Shown here: in pieces, positions 63,942 to 64,000 of the stretch | How the letters are laid out: each line of letters starts with the position of its first letter | How positions within the stretch are numbered: the stretch's first letter is position 1 | Assembly (NCBI RefSeq): GCF_030063285.1 | Contig: NZ_JASISU010000004.1 | Coordinates: forward strand, 434,001-498,000 | Origin: Pseudarthrobacter sp. PS3-L1 | GTDB taxonomy: Bacteria; Actinomycetota; Actinomycetes; Actinomycetales; Micrococcaceae | DNA: 64,000 nt | Direction of reading: 5' to 3' | Position numbers and translations under genes: made by a program | Notes under the pieces: generated by a model | Told to the model about the DNA's origin: nothing | The model's database searches: none | Seen by the model: only the letters and a program-made list of their open reading frames with translations

Positions 63942-64000
63942 ATGACTGCCCAGACTCCCCGCACAGTGGCACCAGCGACTGATCCGCAAACAGCCGGGTC
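63942..64000 (+). CDS. start of a gene following argS, probably lysA (diaminopimelate decarboxylase)
   Basis: An ATG at 63942 two bases after the argS stop begins TAQTPRTVAPATD, open to the window end. In Arthrobacter the argS gene is usually followed by lysA. Only 19 codons are visible, so the identification is by conserved order alone. Confidence 0.4.
   Translation, partial: MTAQTPRTVAPATDPQTAG

Overview
This is a high-GC actinobacterial chromosome segment, most likely from Arthrobacter, Pseudarthrobacter or a close Micrococcaceae relative. The evidence is the single-chain 2-oxoglutarate decarboxylase/dehydrogenase with a fused succinyltransferase domain (Kgd), a SigR/SigH-type sigma factor with its zinc anti-sigma factor, the 24-residue ribosomal protein bL37, a tmRNA tag ending in DFALAA, a fused RmlC-RmlD, and many GTG and TTG starts. 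No rRNA, insertion sequence, prophage or CRISPR array was seen. The taxonomic call is inference from gene content, not from a marker comparison.

Layout. (a) 1-18.4 kb is a cell-surface polysaccharide locus: an ABC-2 exporter (permease cut by the window edge, plus ATPase), two acyltransferases, a large DUF6541-type membrane protein, RmlA, RmlB and fused RmlC-RmlD for dTDP-L-rhamnose, a probable dTDP-rhamnose 4-epimerase-type SDR, three glycosyltransferases, a DUF2304 protein, a flippase-like protein and a secreted GH25 lysozyme. (b) 18.7-23.4 kb is a Tad/Flp pilus-type operon (TadA, TadB, TadC, a small pilin-like protein and three TadE/TadG-like pseudopilins) without a local TadZ or prepilin peptidase. 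(c) 23.5-29.1 kb is the conserved prfB-ftsE-ftsX-M23 peptidase-smpB-ssrA block for translation termination, division-site wall hydrolysis and ribosome rescue. (d) 29.2-32.1 kb holds a conserved hypothetical gene, two fluoride channels translationally coupled to a DtxR/MntR-type regulator, and a methyltransferase. (e) 32.5-38.7 kb holds hisN, rsgA, aroA and doxX facing sigR-rsrA, then bL37 and an SGNH hydrolase. (f) 38.9-42.7 kb is kgd. (g) 43.2-48.9 kb holds two CNNM/CorC-like transporters, a zinc ABC transporter with a Zur-like box on its promoter, and a convergent Zur gene. (h) 49-52.2 kb holds an MBL hydrolase, a Cds1-type PLP enzyme, a mercaptopyruvate-type sulfurtransferase and a HIT protein. 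(i) 52.4-59.1 kb holds HrpA, a protealysin-like M4 protease with its emfourin inhibitor, a DM13 protein and tRNA-Arg(CCG). (j) 59.2-62.1 kb is an extracytoplasmic flavin electron-transfer module (fused RnfD/NqrB-like reductase, ApbE, FMN-binding lipoprotein). (k) argS and the first codons of a probable lysA close the window.

No part of the window is clearly an unprecedented system. The best leads are the flavinylation module whose FMN lipoprotein lacks the SGAT motif, the metal regulator coupled to twin fluoride channels, the minimal Tad locus with an odd pilin, the candidate SigR autoregulatory promoter with a palindrome at its -10, and a 40-bp perfect palindrome beside bL37. Searches and alignments could not be run; all family calls rest on motifs, length and context read from the sequence.
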